In this document: positions 1 through 8,972 of the stretch, one piece after another
Numbering within the stretch: position 1 is the first letter of the stretch
Layout: the number at the start of each line of letters is the position of its first letter
Origin: Hydrogenophilaceae bacterium
Lineage (GTDB): Bacteria; Pseudomonadota; Gammaproteobacteria; Burkholderiales; Thiobacillaceae
Assembly: GCA_013389055.1 (NCBI GenBank)
Contig: JACAEC010000155.1
Span: forward strand, 1-58,201
Length of the DNA stretch: 58,201 nucleotides
Reading direction: 5' to 3'
Translations under genes and position numbers: made by a program
The notes under the pieces: model-generated
What the model saw: the letters and a program-made list of their open reading frames with translations, nothing else
What the model was told of the DNA's origin: nothing
Databases searched by the model: none

Positions 1-1401
1 GACGATGCTGCCCTTCGGATGATCGGCCACGTAGGTGGTGAACGGATCATGCTCGAGCTGCTTGATCCCAAGGGAGATGCGCTCGCGCTCCGGATCGATG
101 GCAATGATGACCGCCTCGACCTCGTCGCCCTTCTTGAAGCGGCGCACGGCTTCCTCGCCCTGCTCGTTCCAGGAGATGTCGGACAGGTGGATGAGGCCGT
201 CGATGCCGCCCTCCAGGCCCACGAACACACCGAAGTCGGTGATGGACTTGACCTGGCCGACCACGCGCTCGCCCTTCTGGTGGGTCGCGGCGAACTCGTC
301 CCACGGGTTGGCCTTGCACTGCTTCATGCCCAGGGAGATGCGACGACGCTCCTCGTCGATGTCGAGGATCATCACCTCGACCTCGTCGCCCACGGAAACG
401 ACCTTGGCCGGGTTGACGTTCTTGTTGGTCCAGTCCATCTCGGACACGTGGACCAGACCCTCGATGCCCGGCTCGATCTCGACGAAGGCGCCGTACTCGG
501 TGAGGTTGGCCACCTTGCCGAACATGCGGGTACCGGTGGGGTAACGACGGGACAGGCCCACCCACGGGTCCTCGCCCAGCTGCTTCATGCCCAGGGAGAC
601 GCGGTTCTTCTCCTGGTCGAACTTGAGCACCACGGCGGTGACCTCGTCACCGACGTTGACCACTTCGGACGGGTGCTTGACGCGGCGCCAGGCCAGGTCG
701 GTGATGTGCAGCAGGCCGTCGATGCCACCGAGGTCGACGAAGGCGCCGTATTCGGTGATGTTCTTGACGATGCCCTTGACCGTGGCACCTTCCTTCAGGT
801 TCTCCAGCAGGGCCTGACGCTCGGCGCCCATGCTCTGCTCCAGCACGGCCTTGCGGGAAACCACGACGTTGTTGCGCTTGCGGTCGAGCTTGATGACCTT
901 GAAATCGCCTTCTTTACCCTCGTAGGGGCTGGTGTCCTTGATCGGACGGACATCGACCAGGGAACCCGGCAGGAAGGCGCGGATGCCGTTGCACATGACG
1001 GTGAGACCGCCCTTGACCTTGCCCTGGATCAGGCCCTTGACGATGCGGCCTTCCTGCATGGCGGACTCGAGGTCGAGCCAGGCGGCCAGGCGCTTGGCGC
1101 GGTCGCGCGACAGCTTGGTCGAGCCATAGCCGTCTTCCAGCGATTCGATGGCAACGGGAACGAAATCGCCCACATTGACTTCCAGCTCGCCCCGGTCGCT
1201 CTTGAATTCCTCGACGGGGATCAGGCTCTCGGACTTGAGGCCGGCGTTGACGGTGACGAAGTTGTCGTCGATGCCGACCACCTCGGCGGTGATGACCTCG
1301 CCAATACGCATTTCCTGGCGGGCGATGCTCTCTTCGAAGAGGGCGGCAAAACTTTCCATGGGGGCTTTGGTGGAAGTTGCAGATGCGGTTGCAGTGGACA
1401 T
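1..1401 (-). CDS. rpsA: 30S ribosomal protein S1 (partial, C-terminus beyond window)
   Basis: S1 binds mRNA and helps place it on the 30S subunit. Read on the minus strand from the ATG at 1401, 467 codons stay open to the window edge. The protein shows repeated S1/OB-fold motifs: several copies of a segment like EYGAFVD/EYGAFVE/DFGVFVG, each followed by a G-D-E-V element and an R-I/V-S-L-G-M/I-K element. The full family length is about 560-570 residues, so roughly 100 C-terminal residues are missing. The upstream RBS is weak, as is usual for rpsA. The gene follows cmk in the same direction, the standard cmk-rpsA order of proteobacteria, with a possible terminator between them. Confidence 0.97.
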   Translation of the reverse strand, partial: MSTATASATSTKAPMESFAALFEESIARQEMRIGEVITAEVVGIDDNFVTVNAGLKSESLIPVEEFKSDRGELEVNVGDFVPVAIESLEDGYGSTKLSRDRAKRLAAWLDLESAMQEGRIVKGLIQGKVKGGLTVMCNGIRAFLPGSLVDVRPIKDTSPYEGKEGDFKVIKLDRKRNNVVVSRKAVLEQSMGAERQALLENLKEGATVKGIVKNITEYGAFVDLGGIDGLLHITDLAWRRVKHPSEVVNVGDEVTAVVLKFDQEKNRVSLGMKQLGEDPWVGLSRRYPTGTRMFGKVANLTEYGAFVEIEPGIEGLVHVSEMDWTNKNVNPAKVVSVGDEVEVMILDIDEERRRISLGMKQCKANPWDEFAATHQKGERVVGQVKSITDFGVFVGLEGGIDGLIHLSDISWNEQGEEAVRRFKKGDEVEAVIIAIDPERERISLGIKQLEHDPFTTYVADHPKGSIV

Positions 1402-1439
1402 GAAAGGAAACCTAAACAAATACCGTGTTGCCACGGGTC

Positions 1440-1493
1440 AATTAAAAAAACAAAACCCGAAGGACCGGGACCTATCTCCCTTGGGCCTTCGGG
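1440..1493 (-). terminator. Terminator/attenuator between cmk and rpsA
   Basis: On the minus strand CCCGAAGG (from 1493) pairs with CCTTCGGG (to 1456), then comes a T-rich run, TTTTGTTTTTTT. The left arm lies within the last codons of cmk. This is a classical intrinsic terminator layout. Because it sits between cmk and rpsA it would lower read-through and leave rpsA to its own promoter. The loop is long (about 22 nt), so efficiency is uncertain. Confidence 0.6.
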
Positions 1494-2158
1494 GCCTGAT
1501 TAACCAGCGCTTGGCTGTACAAACCGAGTACCTGTTGCACGACCGCTTCAATGGTCATGCCGGTGGTGTCGATCAGCACGGCGTCCGGCGCATGCTGCAT
1601 GGGTGCGGCGGACCGGGCGGCATCTCGCGCATCCCGCTCCTGCAGGTCCTGCAGAATCTGCGCGAAGTTAGCACAGAACCCTTTTTCAATCAACTGTTTA
1701 TAGCGGCGATTGGCCCGCTCTTCGGCGCTGGCGGTGAGGAAGACCTTGGCCGTGGCATCCGGGAACACCACGGTGCCCATATCGCGGCCGTCGGTGGCCA
1801 GGCCCGGCGCCTGGCGGAAGGCGCGCTGACGCGCCAGCAGGGCCTCGCGCAGCCGGGGCAGCACGGCGATGGTCGAGGCGGCGCGGCCGGCCTCCTCGGT
1901 GCGGATGGCGTCGCCCACCGGCTGGCCGTCGAGATAGACCTCGGCGCCGTCGAAGCGCAGGTCGAGCCGGCCGGCCAGATCGACCAGGGCCGGCTCGTCG
2001 GCCAGATCGACCCCCTTCTGCAAGGCGGCATAGGCGGTGACCCGATAGATGGCCCCGCTGTCGAGATAGTGAAAGCCCAGGCGCTGGGCGACGATGGCGG
2101 CGATGGTGCCCTTGCCCGAGGCGGACGGGCCATCGATGGCGATGACGGGAATGGACAT
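1472..2158 (-). CDS. cmk: Cytidylate kinase
   Basis: Phosphorylates CMP and dCMP with ATP in cytosolic pyrimidine metabolism. The 228-residue product has the usual length. The P-loop G-P-S-A-S-G-K-G-T is at residues 10-18, then comes LDSGAIYR, and a later D-G-R-D-M-G-T element typical of Cmk. The frame is open further upstream, but the start at 2158 is chosen because GGAAG lies 5 nt ahead and the protein then begins at the conserved MSIPVIAIDG. The gene lies 17 bp after aroA, in the conserved aroA-cmk-rpsA order. Confidence 0.96.
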   Translation of the reverse strand: MSIPVIAIDGPSASGKGTIAAIVAQRLGFHYLDSGAIYRVTAYAALQKGVDLADEPALVDLAGRLDLRFDGAEVYLDGQPVGDAIRTEEAGRAASTIAVLPRLREALLARQRAFRQAPGLATDGRDMGTVVFPDATAKVFLTASAEERANRRYKQLIEKGFCANFAQILQDLQERDARDAARSAAPMQHAPDAVLIDTTGMTIEAVVQQVLGLYSQALVNQAPKAQGR

Positions 2159-2175
2159 GATGACTTCCGAAAGGC

Positions 2176-3471
2176 TCAGGCGGCGATCGAGGCCAAGGCT
2201 TCCCAATAGGTCGGGAAGGTCTTGTTCACGCACTTGGGGTCGTTGATGCGGATGGGCACGCCGGCGATGCTGATGAGCGAAAAGCACATGGCCATGCGGT
2301 GGTCGTCGTAGGTGTCGATCGCCGCATTTTCGATCAGCTTGGCCGGCGGCGTGATCCGGATGTAGTCGGCGCCCTCCTCCACTGTCGCACCCACCTTGCG
2401 CAACTCGGTGGCCATGGCGGCGATGCGGTCGGTCTCCTTCACCCGCCAGGAGGCGATGTTGGACAGCGTCGTGGTGCCGCCGGCGAACAGGGCGAGGATG
2501 GCCAGGGTCATCGCCGCATCCGGAATGTGGTTGCAGTCGAGTTCCAGCGCATGCAGCTTGTCGGCGCAACCCAGACGACATTCGATCCAATTCGGGCCGA
2601 AGCCGATCTCGGCGCCCATGCGGGCCAGGGCCTCGGCGAAGCGGACATCGCCCTGGATGCTGTTGCGCCCCACCCCCTCCACCCGCACCGGGCCGTGGCC
2701 GATGGCGCCGGCCGCGAGGAAGTACGAGGCCGAGGAGGCGTCGCCCTCGACCTCGATGCTACCGGGACTCCTATAAGTCGCGGCCGGCACCGTGAAGCGC
2801 TGCCAGCCTTCACGCTGCACCTCGATGCCGAAGCGCTGCATCAGGTTCAACGTGATCTCGACATAGGGCTTGGAGATCAGTTCGCCCTCGACCTCCACCA
2901 CCACCTCACGCCCGAGCAGGGGCGCCGAAAGGAGCACGCCGGTCAGATACTGGCTGGAGACATTGCCGCGCACCTTGACCACATTGCCCGAGGCCGGCGA
3001 CACCGGCCGAATCTCCAGCGGCGGAAAGCCCGTGCTGCCAAGGTAGCGGACGTCGGCGCCGAGCTGGCGCAGGGCGTCGACCAGGTCGCCGATCGGCCGC
3101 TCGTGCATGCGCGGCACGCCGGTCAGGGTGTAATGGCCGTCGGCCAGGGCACAGGCGGCGGTCAGGCTGCGGAAGGCCGTGCCGGCGTTGCCCAGGAAGA
3201 GATCGGCCTCCTTGACCGGGAAGGCCCCACCCACGCCCTCGACCCGGTAGTCGTCGGTGTCGGCATGCCGGGTCCAGTTCACGCCCAGGCGCCTCAGGGC
3301 CTCCAGCATCACCTGGGTGTCGTCGGAGTCGAGCAGCGCCTTGACCTCGGTCGTGCCTCGAGCCAGGGCGGCGAGCAGCAGCACACGATTGGAGATGCTC
3401 TTGGAGCCGGGCAGCTTGACACTGCCGCGGGCGCCGCGCGCAGCGGCGAGATCGAGAAATTCAACAGTCAT
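2176..3471 (-). CDS. aroA: 3-phosphoshikimate 1-carboxyvinyltransferase (EPSP synthase)
   Basis: Sixth step of the shikimate pathway: joins shikimate-3-phosphate and phosphoenolpyruvate. The 431-residue product shows the N-terminal [10 protein letters not shown] segment (K24), the class I GNAGTAFR motif near residue 95, the DAAMT element, RVKETDRI and the C-terminal DDHRMAM. Length and motifs match intact class I enzymes. It begins 3 bp after the tyrA stop and ends 17 bp before cmk, so it is almost certainly cotranscribed with the aromatic amino acid genes upstream. Confidence 0.97.
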   Translation of the reverse strand: MTVEFLDLAAARGARGSVKLPGSKSISNRVLLLAALARGTTEVKALLDSDDTQVMLEALRRLGVNWTRHADTDDYRVEGVGGAFPVKEADLFLGNAGTAFRSLTAACALADGHYTLTGVPRMHERPIGDLVDALRQLGADVRYLGSTGFPPLEIRPVSPASGNVVKVRGNVSSQYLTGVLLSAPLLGREVVVEVEGELISKPYVEITLNLMQRFGIEVQREGWQRFTVPAATYRSPGSIEVEGDASSASYFLAAGAIGHGPVRVEGVGRNSIQGDVRFAEALARMGAEIGFGPNWIECRLGCADKLHALELDCNHIPDAAMTLAILALFAGGTTTLSNIASWRVKETDRIAAMATELRKVGATVEEGADYIRITPPAKLIENAAIDTYDDHRMAMCFSLISIAGVPIRINDPKCVNKTFPTYWEALASIAA

Positions 3472-3474
3472 GAT

Positions 3475-4338
3475 TTAAGTATTGGGGTTCCAGTCTTTGC
3501 GGGTCCGGCTCGCGCGCTGGAAGACGGCCTCCAGCCCGGCCGCGTCGCCGCGGGCGAGCAGACCGCGAATCAGTTCCAGTTCGGCGATGTAGGCCTCGAG
3601 TTCGGTGAGCAGGGCCTCGCGATTGGCCAGGGCGATGTCGCGCCACATCTCGGGATGGCTGCCGGCGATGCGGGTGAAATCGCGAAAGCCGCTGCCGGCA
3701 TAGCGAAAGTAGGTGTCGGCATCGGTGCGGCCGGCCAGATCGTCGACCAGGGCGAAGGCGGCCAAGTGCGGCAGATGGCTCACCGCGGCGAAGATGCGGT
3801 CGTGCGTCTCGGCGCTCATCTGCGCCACCTCGGCGCCGCAGGCCCGCCACAGTGCAGCGATGCGCTCGACCGCCGCAGCATTGTTCTCCGCCAGCGGCGT
3901 GAGCACGACCTGGCGGCCCTGGTAGAGGTCGCCACGGGCCGCCGCGACCCCGCTGTTCTCGGCCCCGGCGATGGGGTGGCCCGGCACGAACTGCTTGAAC
4001 TGGTCGGCCAGGCCGGCCTTGGCCGCCGCGACCACGTCCTGCTTGGTGCTGCCGACATCGGTGACGATGCAGTCGGCCGGCAGATGGGGCGCGATCTCGC
4101 GCAGCAGCGCCGGCATGGCGCCGACCGGCACCGCCAGCAGGACCAGGTCGGCGCCGCGCACCGCTGTCGCAGCCGAATCGGCCACCTCGTCAATCACGCC
4201 CTGTTGCAAGGCCGCGCGCAGATTGGCCTGGCTGCGGCCGACGCCGACGATATGGCGGACCTGCCCGACCTGGCGCAGGGCCAGGGCGAAGGAGCCGCCG
4301 ATCAGACCGACGCCGACGATGACCAGGCGCTCGATCAC
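3475..4338 (-). CDS. tyrA: Prephenate (or arogenate) dehydrogenase
   Basis: NAD(P)-dependent oxidation of prephenate in tyrosine synthesis. The 287-residue product begins with a Rossmann motif G-V-G-L-I-G-G-S at residues 9-16. It contains the H-P-I-A-G-A-E-N-S-G segment (H121) and S-H-L-P-H, both hallmarks of TyrA. It is the monofunctional form without a chorismate mutase domain; that activity sits in PheA. The start overlaps the hisC stop by 4 bp (ATGA), which supports it. Substrate preference for prephenate or arogenate cannot be read directly. Confidence 0.94.
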   Translation of the reverse strand: MIERLVIVGVGLIGGSFALALRQVGQVRHIVGVGRSQANLRAALQQGVIDEVADSAATAVRGADLVLLAVPVGAMPALLREIAPHLPADCIVTDVGSTKQDVVAAAKAGLADQFKQFVPGHPIAGAENSGVAAARGDLYQGRQVVLTPLAENNAAAVERIAALWRACGAEVAQMSAETHDRIFAAVSHLPHLAAFALVDDLAGRTDADTYFRYAGSGFRDFTRIAGSHPEMWRDIALANREALLTELEAYIAELELIRGLLARGDAAGLEAVFQRASRTRKDWNPNT

Positions 4339-5435
4339 CGCGTGTCCCCTTGGCCTATGACCTCAGCCAGCGCTGTCAGACAGCGCGCGTTCTGCTCCGG
4401 CAGGCCGATGCTGATGCGCAGGTATTCCGGCATGGCGTAATTGGCCACCGGCCGCACGATGACGCCCTGCTTCAGCAAGCCTTGGAAGACCCGGCCGGCA
4501 TCGCCGACCTTGACCGCGACGAAGTTGCCCGAGGAGGGGATGTAGTCGAGCCCCAGGCGCTTGAAGCCCCCGGTGAGTTGCAGCATGCCCTCGTCGTTGA
4601 CCCGTTTCGATTCGGCCAGGAAGGCGTGATCGTCCAGAGCGGCGGCGGCCGCCTTCAAGGCCAGGCTGTTGACGTTGAAGGGCTGGCGCACGCGGTTCAT
4701 CAGGTCGACCACTTCGGGACTGGCCAGGGCGAAGCCGACGCGCAGGCCGGCCAGGCCATAGGCCTTGGAGAAGGTGCGGCTGAGCAGCAGATTGGGGAAT
4801 TCCTTGAGCCAGTCGACCGATGGCGTCCGCCGCTCTTCCGGCAGGAATTCGACATAGGCCTCGTCCAGCACCACCAGCACCTCGGGCGAGACCTTCTTCA
4901 AGAAGCCGTGCAGCGCATCACTATCGAGCAGGGTGCCGGTCGGGTTATTGGGATTGGCGATGAAGACGATGCGGGTATCGGGGCGGATCGCCGCCAGCAT
5001 GGCGCTGAGGTCATGGCCAAAGTCTTTTGCCTTCGCCTCGATGCCGGTCGCGCCGATGGACTGGGTGACCAGGGGATAGACCGCGAAGGCGTGCTGCGAA
5101 TATACCGCGCTGCCCTGGGCCGTGAGGAAGGCGCGTGCAGCCAGCTCCAGCACGTCGTTGGAACCGTTGCCGAGCACGATCCGGTCGAGGCCCACCCCGT
5201 ACTTGCGGGCGATGGCGCTCTTCAGTTCGAAACCATTGCCATCCGGATACAGCGCCAGCTCGTCGAGAGCGCCGGCGATGGCGGCACGGGCCTTGGGCGA
5301 GATGCCGAGCGGGTTCTCGTTGGAGGCGAGCTTGACGATGGCGGCCTCGGCGAGACCCATCTCCCGGGCCAGCTCGGCAATCGGCTTGCCCGGCTGATAG
5401 GGGGCGATGGCGCGGATGTGTTCGGGTGCGATCAT
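4335..5435 (-). CDS. hisC: Histidinol-phosphate aminotransferase (aromatic aminotransferase context)
   Basis: PLP-dependent class I/II aminotransferase of 366 residues. Visible motifs are L-A-S-N-E-N-P-L-G near residue 37, N-P-N-N-P-T-G at 161-167, D-E-A-Y near 191, and S-R-T-F-S-K-A-Y-G with the PLP lysine K224. The family makes histidinol phosphate. Lying between pheA and tyrA, this copy is also a good candidate for transaminating prephenate or phenylpyruvate, which is inference from position. It starts 12 bp after the pheA stop and overlaps tyrA by 4 bp. Confidence 0.92.
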   Translation of the reverse strand: MIAPEHIRAIAPYQPGKPIAELAREMGLAEAAIVKLASNENPLGISPKARAAIAGALDELALYPDGNGFELKSAIARKYGVGLDRIVLGNGSNDVLELAARAFLTAQGSAVYSQHAFAVYPLVTQSIGATGIEAKAKDFGHDLSAMLAAIRPDTRIVFIANPNNPTGTLLDSDALHGFLKKVSPEVLVVLDEAYVEFLPEERRTPSVDWLKEFPNLLLSRTFSKAYGLAGLRVGFALASPEVVDLMNRVRQPFNVNSLALKAAAAALDDHAFLAESKRVNDEGMLQLTGGFKRLGLDYIPSSGNFVAVKVGDAGRVFQGLLKQGVIVRPVANYAMPEYLRISIGLPEQNARCLTALAEVIGQGDTR

Positions 5436-5447
5436 GGTTAGGAAAAA

Positions 5448-6512
5448 TCAGACGGCGACCGGGTAGGAACCCAGCACCTTGAACAGGGTGGCGTTCGCCT
5501 GCACGCGGGCCAGGGCCGAGGCCACGCGCGGGTCGGTGCGATGGCCGTCGATGTCGATGAAGAAGACGTATTCCCAGGCGCCGCTCCTGGCCGGCCTCGA
5601 TTCCAGGCGATTCAGACCGATGCCGGCCTCGGAGAACGGCACGATCAGATCGAGCAGCGCGCCCGGCCGGTTATGCGCCGAGAGCACCAGCGAGGTCTTG
5701 TCCTTGCCGGAAGCTGCGGCATCCTCGCGGCCCAGCACCAGGAAGCGGGTGGTATTGGTCGATTCGTCCTCGATGTCGGGCGCCACGATGTTCAAGCCAT
5801 AACGCTCGGCAGCGACATCGCCGGCGACGGCGGCGGCCTTGGGATCCTGCGCCGCCTGGCGGGCCGCCTCGGCATTGCTGACCACGGGAATGCGCTCAGC
5901 CTTGGGCAGGTTGCGGTTCAGCCACTCGTGGCACTGGGCCAGGGACTGGGCATGCGAATACACCCGCTCGATACCATCGAGACCCTCGCCTTTCCGCATC
6001 AGCTGCTGGCGCACCCGCAGCATCACCTCGCCGCAGACCTTGAGCGGGGTCTGCATCAACAGGTCCAGCGTGCGGCTGACCGCACCCTCGGTGGAGTTTT
6101 CCACCGGCACCACGCCATAACCGGCCTCGCCCCGCTCGACCTGGCGGAAGACCTCGTCGATCGAGTCGGCCGGCAGGCGCTCGACGGCATGGCCGAACTG
6201 CTTGATCGCCGCCGCCTCCGAGAAGGTTCCCTCCGGGCCGAGAAAGGCCACGGCCAGGCTGCGCTCCAGGGCACGGCAGGCCGACATCACTTCCTGGAAC
6301 AAAAGGCGCACCGCCTCGTTCGGCATGGGGCCGGCATTGGCCTCGGTCAACCGGCGCAGCACCTGGGCCTCGCGCTCCGGCCGATAGACCAGCGAGCCGC
6401 CCTTCACATGACCGACGGCCTGGGCCAGCTTGGCTCGCTCGTTCAAGAGTCCGAGCAGCCGGTCATCCAGCGCATCGATCTGGGCACGCAGTTGTTCGAG
6501 TTGTTTTTCCAT
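5448..6512 (-). CDS. pheA: Bifunctional chorismate mutase/prephenate dehydratase (P-protein)
   Basis: Makes phenylpyruvate from chorismate by way of prephenate. The 354-residue protein has an AroQ-type chorismate mutase helix bundle (about 1-90: L-R-A-Q-I-D-A-L-D-D-R then R-E-A-Q-V-L-R-R), a prephenate dehydratase domain (F-L-G-P-E-G-T-F-S-E, P-V-E-N-S-T-E-G) and a C-terminal ACT domain with N-R-P-G-A-L and L-E-S-R-P, the phenylalanine feedback site. The start at 6512 fits the family N-terminus and lies 1 bp after the serA stop. An open extension upstream is read-through of the serA region and is not used. Confidence 0.96.
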   Translation of the reverse strand: MEKQLEQLRAQIDALDDRLLGLLNERAKLAQAVGHVKGGSLVYRPEREAQVLRRLTEANAGPMPNEAVRLLFQEVMSACRALERSLAVAFLGPEGTFSEAAAIKQFGHAVERLPADSIDEVFRQVERGEAGYGVVPVENSTEGAVSRTLDLLMQTPLKVCGEVMLRVRQQLMRKGEGLDGIERVYSHAQSLAQCHEWLNRNLPKAERIPVVSNAEAARQAAQDPKAAAVAGDVAAERYGLNIVAPDIEDESTNTTRFLVLGREDAAASGKDKTSLVLSAHNRPGALLDLIVPFSEAGIGLNRLESRPARSGAWEYVFFIDIDGHRTDPRVASALARVQANATLFKVLGSYPVAV

Positions 6513-6513
6513 A

Positions 6514-7554
6514 TTATTCCGCCGGCAGGTAACGCACCCTGAGCACACCCTCGATGCCGGACAAGCCTTGCAGCACGGCATCCGGCACCGGACTGTCGAC
6601 ATCGACCAGGGTGTAGGCCAGGTCGCCCTTGGATTTGTTCAGCATGTTGTGGATATTGAGCCCCGCCCCGGCCAGCGCGGTCGAGATCTGGCCCAGCATA
6701 TTGGGCACGTTGGCGTTGGCAATGGCCAAGCGCCATTTGGATTCGCGCGGCATGCCGAGGTTGGGGAAGTTGACCGAATTGAGGATGTTGCCGTGGTCCA
6801 GAAAGTCGGCCAGTTGCTCCGCCACCATCATTGCGCAGTTCTCCTCGGCCTCCTCGGTCGAGGCACCCAAGTGCGGCAGCGCGACGAAGCGCGGATGCTG
6901 CTTCAAGAGATCGCTCGGGAAGTCGCAGACATAGGCATGCAAGCGGCTCTCGTTGAGGCCGTCGAGCACGGCAGCCTCGTTGACGATGCCGTCGCGGGCG
7001 AAGTTGAGCAGCACCGTGCCCTGCTTCATCAACTTGATCCGCTCGGCATTGATCAGGTCTCGGGTCGCCGGCAGCAAGGGCACATGCAGGCTGATGAAAT
7101 CGGCCTGCCTGACCAGGTCCTCGATGCTGGCCGCCTTCTTTACTTGGGAGGGCAGGCGCCAGGCCGCCTCGACCGTGATCTCCGGGTCGAAGCCGATGAC
7201 GTTCATGCCCAAGCGGATGGCGGCATCCGCCACCAGCGAGCCGATGGCACCGAGTCCGATCACGCCCAAGGTGCGGCCGGGCAGTTCGTGGCCGACGAAG
7301 TTCTTCTTGCCCGCTTCGGCTTGGCTCTGCAAGGACTCGTCGTCGCCCGTCAAGCTGTCGACGAAGCGCAGGGCCGGCACCAGGTTGCGCGCACCGATCA
7401 GCATGCCGGCGATGACCAGTTCCTTCACCGCATTGGCGTTGGCACCGGGCGCATTGAACACCACCACGCCGCGCGCGGACATCTGTGTGACCGGGATGTT
7501 GTTGGTGCCGGCGCCGGCGCGGCCGATGCCGAGCACGCTGGCCGGGATCGCCAT
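6514..7554 (-). CDS. serA: D-3-phosphoglycerate dehydrogenase, portion downstream of an in-frame amber codon
   Basis: First step of serine synthesis: NAD-dependent oxidation of 3-phosphoglycerate. These 346 codons hold the part of the substrate-binding domain beginning MAIPASVLGIGRAG, the Rossmann motif G-L-G-A-I-G-S (residues 100-106), the catalytic region ending H-L-G-A-S-T-E-E-A, and a C-terminal ACT domain. Homologues carry about 46 further residues; here these are encoded directly upstream in the same frame but cut off by TAG at 7555-7557. The ATG at 7554 follows the TAG at once and has no RBS of its own, so translation would need re-initiation or read-through. The stop is 1 bp before pheA. 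A sequencing error is equally possible. Confidence 0.85.
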   Translation of the reverse strand: MAIPASVLGIGRAGAGTNNIPVTQMSARGVVVFNAPGANANAVKELVIAGMLIGARNLVPALRFVDSLTGDDESLQSQAEAGKKNFVGHELPGRTLGVIGLGAIGSLVADAAIRLGMNVIGFDPEITVEAAWRLPSQVKKAASIEDLVRQADFISLHVPLLPATRDLINAERIKLMKQGTVLLNFARDGIVNEAAVLDGLNESRLHAYVCDFPSDLLKQHPRFVALPHLGASTEEAEENCAMMVAEQLADFLDHGNILNSVNFPNLGMPRESKWRLAIANANVPNMLGQISTALAGAGLNIHNMLNKSKGDLAYTLVDVDSPVPDAVLQGLSGIEGVLRVRYLPAE

Positions 7555-7695
7555 CTAGTGCATGTTGTGCGAGCGGACCAGGATGCCGTCCGGCTCGGCC
7601 ACCTCGTTGCCGACGACATAGGCCTCGGGCAGGCGCGCCAGCCCCTTCCTGGAGATGGCGTTGAGCGTCAGGATGCGCCGGGCTTTGGCACTCAT
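7555..7695 (-). pseudogene. serA: 5' part of serA, ended by amber codon TAG
   Basis: From the ATG at 7695 (GAGG 8 nt upstream) 46 codons read as a normal SerA N-terminus: residues 8-20 are ILTLNAISRKGLA and residues 36-46 DGILVRSHNMH. TAG at 7555-7557 then follows, and the next codon continues the family consensus MAIPAS. In homologues this position is normally Asp or Glu, so one G-to-T change in GAG would create the stop. The full reading frame with the stop suppressed would be 393 residues, a normal SerA length. Confidence 0.8.
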
Positions 7696-7729
7696 GACAG
7701 AGACCTCGTTATGTGTTTGGCCATGAACG

Positions 7730-7832
7730 CTCCCTCACCCCTGCCCTCTGTGGGCCTGCTGCCCATCCCTCGCTTCGCTCGGGACCGCCACTGCGTGGCG
7801 TCCTGCGCCCTGCGGGCTGGTCCCGGAGGGAG
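7730..7832. repeat. Palindrome-rich intergenic element between serC and serA
   Basis: The spacer between serC (stop 7865) and serA (start 7695) has outer inverted arms CTCCCTC (7730-7736) and GAGGGAG (7826-7832). Inside are short hairpins such as CTCGCTTCGCTCG and CCACTGCGTGG. The outer arms have the CCCTC/GAGGG character of common extragenic palindromic elements; a similar hairpin occurs at 28728-28752. No convincing ORF is present. As part of the serC-serA transcript it could act as a stabilising or attenuating structure. Confidence 0.45.
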
Positions 7833-7864
7833 AGGAGGACGTCGTGTCGCTCTGCGACATTGCT

Positions 7865-8947
7865 TTAACCATGCTGCTTTTCGAAAGCCTTCATGTAATC
7901 GACCAGCAACTGCACGCCTTCGATCGGCATGGCGTTGTAGATGGAGGCGCGCATGCCGCCGACCGAGCGGTGGCCCTTGAGCTGGACCAGGCCGCGCGCC
8001 TTGGCACCCTTGAGGAACTCCTCGTCGAGCGCGGCATCCTTCAGGGTGAAGGGCACGTTCATGCGCGAGCGATTGTCCCGGGCGGTCGGGCAATGGTAGA
8101 AGGATGTCGTGTCGAGGTAGTCGTAGAGCGTGCCCGCCTTGGCGACGTTGTGCTGCTCCATCGCCTTGAGGCCGCCCATGGCCTTGAGCCACTTGAACAC
8201 CAGGCCGGCCATGTAGATGCCGTAGGTCGGCGGCGTGTTGTACATGGAGTCGTTGTCGGCGTGGATCTTGTAGTCGAACATGGTCGGCGTGCCGGGCAGG
8301 ATCTCGCCGATCAGGTCCTCGCGCACGATGACGATGGTCAGGCCGGCCGGGCCGATGTTCTTCTGGGCGCCGGCATAGATCAGGCCGAATTTCGATATAT
8401 CCATCGGCCGCGACAGGATGGTGGAGGACATGTCGGCCACCAGCGGGACCTCACCGGTCTCCGGCGTCCAGAAGATCTCGACGCCGCCGATGGTCTCGTT
8501 CGGGGTGTAATGGACATAGGCGGCGTTCTTGTCCAACTGCCACTGATCCTGGGTCGGAGCATAGCTGAAGTTCTTGTCTTCGCTGGAGGCCACCACGTTG
8601 ACCGCGCCGTAGCGCTTGGCCTCCTTGATCGCCTTCTTCGACCACTCGCCGGTATTCAGGTAATCGGCACTCTTTTTTCCGCGCAAGAGGTTCATCGGCA
8701 CCATGGCGAACTGGGTCGAGGCGCCGCCCTGCAGGAACAACACCTTGTAGTTGGCGGGAATGCCCATCAACTCGCGCAGATCGGCCTCGGCCTGGGCGGC
8801 GATGCCCATGAACTCCTTGCCGCGATGGCTCATCTCCATCACCGACATGCCGCAGCCCTGCCAATTGACCAGCTCGTCACGAGCCTGTTCGAGGACTTCC
8901 CGAGGCAGCACCGCAGGACCGGCGCTGAAGTTGTAGATGCGTTCCAT
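7865..8947 (-). CDS. serC: Phosphoserine aminotransferase
   Basis: Second step of serine synthesis, also used in pyridoxal phosphate synthesis. The 360-residue protein starts [12 protein letters not shown], the canonical SerC N-terminus. It has [16 protein letters not shown], the PLP lysine K196 in [11 protein letters not shown], and the C-terminal [11 protein letters not shown]. The frame is open upstream to 9157 but that part reads as the shadow of the next gene. The start at 8947 has an AGGG a few bases ahead. It lies upstream of serA on the same strand. Confidence 0.97.
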   Translation of the reverse strand: MERIYNFSAGPAVLPREVLEQARDELVNWQGCGMSVMEMSHRGKEFMGIAAQAEADLRELMGIPANYKVLFLQGGASTQFAMVPMNLLRGKKSADYLNTGEWSKKAIKEAKRYGAVNVVASSEDKNFSYAPTQDQWQLDKNAAYVHYTPNETIGGVEIFWTPETGEVPLVADMSSTILSRPMDISKFGLIYAGAQKNIGPAGLTIVIVREDLIGEILPGTPTMFDYKIHADNDSMYNTPPTYGIYMAGLVFKWLKAMGGLKAMEQHNVAKAGTLYDYLDTTSFYHCPTARDNRSRMNVPFTLKDAALDEEFLKGAKARGLVQLKGHRSVGGMRASIYNAMPIEGVQLLVDYMKAFEKQHG

Positions 8948-8972
8948 ATTGCCCTTTCTACCTTGGCTTGAT

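Noticed and set aside
19-1503. Long plus-strand open frame opposite rpsA
   Set aside because: Translation is a low-complexity H/D/L/G-rich shadow. The minus strand encodes clear S1 repeats over the same bases.
2299-4440. 713-codon plus-strand open frame opposite aroA and tyrA
   Set aside because: GC-rich antisense shadow; both real genes have intact motifs and overlap-coupled starts.
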